Positions 61,901 to 64,000 of a DNA stretch of 64,000 nucleotides are shown piece by piece (position 1 is the first letter of the stretch; every line of letters starts with the position of its first letter). Both the position numbers and the translations under genes were made by a program. The notes below the pieces were generated by a model. It searched no databases and was not told where the DNA came from. It was given only the letters and a program-made list of their open reading frames with translations. The stretch is from Ricinus communis (Eukaryota > Streptophyta > Magnoliopsida > Malpighiales > Euphorbiaceae), in assembly GCF_019578655.1 (NCBI RefSeq), contig NC_063263.1, positions 11,159,001-11,223,000 of the forward strand, read 5' to 3'.

Positions 61901-64000
61901 TATATATGATGGATCGCATTAATTTGTTTTAGTGGCAGTAAATCAGTAATGGAGTGAATGGATGGACATTGCTTCTGCTTGCAATAACTTGAATTATAAG
62001 ACCCTCCTTTTGATTTCTTAGGCATAATATGTATGTGATTCTTGAAATAATATGAAAAGGGTTGTTTCCGCATATTTGTAATTTATTGCTCCATTGACAC
62101 TTAAAAGTAAATTTTTTTATATATTTTTTTAATAATTGATATTTATTTTTATTTTTATATCAAAATATACTTATTTATTCTATTAACATGAAAATGGCTT
62201 TCAGGTTTAGTTTTTTTAGATAATTTCAACTATGTATAAAGATTATAAATGCCTTATATGAGTTCTAAATATCATCAAATGTTCTATACACACGTTTGGG
62301 AGCATTTTCAAGAGTACTCTTTACATAAAGAGCAGGATTTTTGTATAACAAAGCGAGTTTTAATTGATATTAATCTTATTTCAATCAATTTTTCATGTTT
62401 ATATTTTTGTCTTACTTATAAGTATTAAAGGTTCTTAATCTTTTCTTTATTGTCCTTTTAAGTTTTACTAATAAAAAATAAAATTATAAATGTCAATGAA
62501 TAAAATGTATAAAACTTGTAGATATTAATCTAATTCATAATAGAGATTATATTTTATTTTAAGGTCAAATTTTTATTGAACTCTTATTTTATATTATAAA
62601 AGAGAAATTAAATATAGATAAAAAATTATTTAAAAAAGTATGCAAACGATTAAAATATAATTTCTCAAATCAAATAAAGTTGCATATTTCTGGATGTTGC
62701 ATAAAAATTCAAATACCAGTTATAAGAGAATCATTTGAGAAGGAGAAAAAAACCATAGTTTTAAATAATTTTTTGATTGGTAGAAAATCAACCAACAATG
62801 ACATATCTTGAAGAAAATGGTTTAGTTTCGAATCCAACCGCACTCTAAAGGAAGCTAACTCCAAAAATGAGTTAATAAGCATGATGTGTAAGTGTCCATC
62901 TTTTGTTACAAGCTTTGGGAACAAAACTAAACAATCCAACATGAAAATCTCTAAAAGCAACGATCAAATTTTGATTAAAAGATTTCAACATCTAATATAA
63001 TAAAATGAGGAACAAATGTAACCAAAAGACATAAGATTTTAGTAGGAAGGGCTACAAGCTTGAAAAGTTACTTGTTGTGTGACTTAGAAAAAAAAAAAAA
63101 AAAGGTAAAGATAACGCGTGCTATGATAATCATACATAAGTCCAAAATCTTTTTTGTTTTTTTTAAAGTAAATATTTTCTATAAGAAAAAAGAAATCAAC
63201 TTCTTTTAATGGAATTATAAATATATAATGTGTTCTTTTCTTGAAATTTACTCAAAGTAATGGGAAGAATTCTATAATGCACACTCTCTCTAATAAGTCT
63301 CAAAGTTGTTCTTGTTATTCTTATTGCATGCATAATCTTAACAAAATGTATTATAGGTGGACCCATCCTTTTGTCTTAGTGGGTTACAATTAAAACCTTG
63401 AGCTAATTTGCAAAACATATCATTCCTTTGATTAAACTTTTAAGTGGGAGATTAGCATTGAGCTAACCAACAAAATCATTAATATGTTATATTATACTAT
63501 TCATTTTATAAACCCATCATCCTAACTAATGGTATATCAAGTTTTCACCTTTTTTCTAATCTATTAGAGACCATAGATTTTGGTTATATATATGCTGATA
63601 GATAGATAATGACAAAACAATTCAATTGGCTAACCTTTCAAATTTTGCAAGTGAGAATAATAAATTACCTTTCATTTTTACTGCTTAATGGTCCTTTAAA
63701 GGAGAAAAATCTCTATATACAATATACTAATAATAGTGGGTTTGCTCATCTACCATTTCTTAACTTGCTGCTTTTTATGTTTTCGAAGAAGCTTTTGCAT
63801 ATCTTATTTTATTTTCATAGCAATGATCAACTTGTTTAGGACATATTTTCAAAATGGCAATCTATCATGATGATACGCGATTGACTATAGACTCTGAAAT
63901 CAATCTTATTTAGAAAAGTTGAGTCTAGCAAGCAGCAGTGCCTGTTAGTGCAAGACTCTGAAATGACCATCCGACAAATCTGTTGAGCATTGTTCACTCG
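58963..64000. other. Intergenic DNA to the end of the window
   Basis: No gene recognised in 5 kb. It includes the ERF promoter region, a TA/TG microsatellite at about 60811-60834, a poly-T tract at about 61167-61182 and long AT-rich stretches. ORFs at 61118-61384, 61152-61337, 61876-62073, 62709-62960 and 63609-63839 carry no recognisable domain. Confidence 0.6.

Overview
This window is nuclear DNA from a flowering plant, almost certainly a eudicot. It has very AT-rich intergenic DNA, genes split by short GT-AG introns, plant-only gene families (full-size PDR-type ABCG transporter, plasma-membrane P3A H+-ATPase, AP2/ERF factor, proline-rich wall protein, PADRE/DUF4228 protein), a chromodomain Ty3/Gypsy retrotransposon, and LINE debris. 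I cannot name the species from the sequence alone. There are no prokaryotic operons, CRISPR arrays or rRNA genes, and I recognised no tRNA gene.

Layout: 1-2.2 kb is AT-rich spacer. A possible orphan pair of terminal exons (2192-2412, minus) lies just 3' of a complete 24-exon PDR-type ABCG transporter (2565-9746, minus, 1438 aa). 10-20 kb is a gene desert with two degenerate tandem repeat arrays (98-bp and about 190-bp periods) and a decayed coding-like patch (17.7-18.3 kb). An intronless F-box/LRR gene (20256-21992, minus) and a secreted proline-rich, RS-rich protein (22953-24377, minus) follow. After another 5.4 kb of spacer come three plus-strand genes: a 10-exon RD receptor-like kinase with a tiny ectodomain (29888-33293), a PADRE/DUF4228 gene broken by two frameshifts at homopolymers (36058-36841), and a 4-exon dsRNA-binding protein related to RNase III-like 1 (37497-38621). 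A 13-exon plasma-membrane H+-ATPase (39151-43542, minus, 952 aa) converges on the last of these.

A 5.9-kb Ty3/Gypsy chromovirus (44232-50103) sits 689 bp upstream of the H+-ATPase start codon. It has two about 590-bp LTRs, a tRNA-iMet primer site, a polypurine tract and a CATG target duplication, but its gag-pol is broken in several places. Its LTRs carry an unusual cluster of AACACGG/CCGTGTT inverted repeats. Behind it are two LINE fragments: an RNase H piece (minus) and an endonuclease-RT piece (plus). The last gene is an ERF003-type AP2/ERF transcription factor (58058-58826, minus); the rest to 64 kb is AT-rich spacer.

The genes are independent transcription units and do not form a pathway, although several (ABCG, H+-ATPase, RLK, proline-rich protein) act at the plasma membrane or wall. 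For the multi-exon genes I read the splice sites by eye and checked that phases join and that the summed exon lengths give whole codons. I found no convincing new multi-gene system. The most unusual items are the LTR palindrome cluster, the RS repeats in a secreted wall protein, the homopolymer frameshifts in the PADRE gene, and the unrecognised exon and pseudogene remnants.
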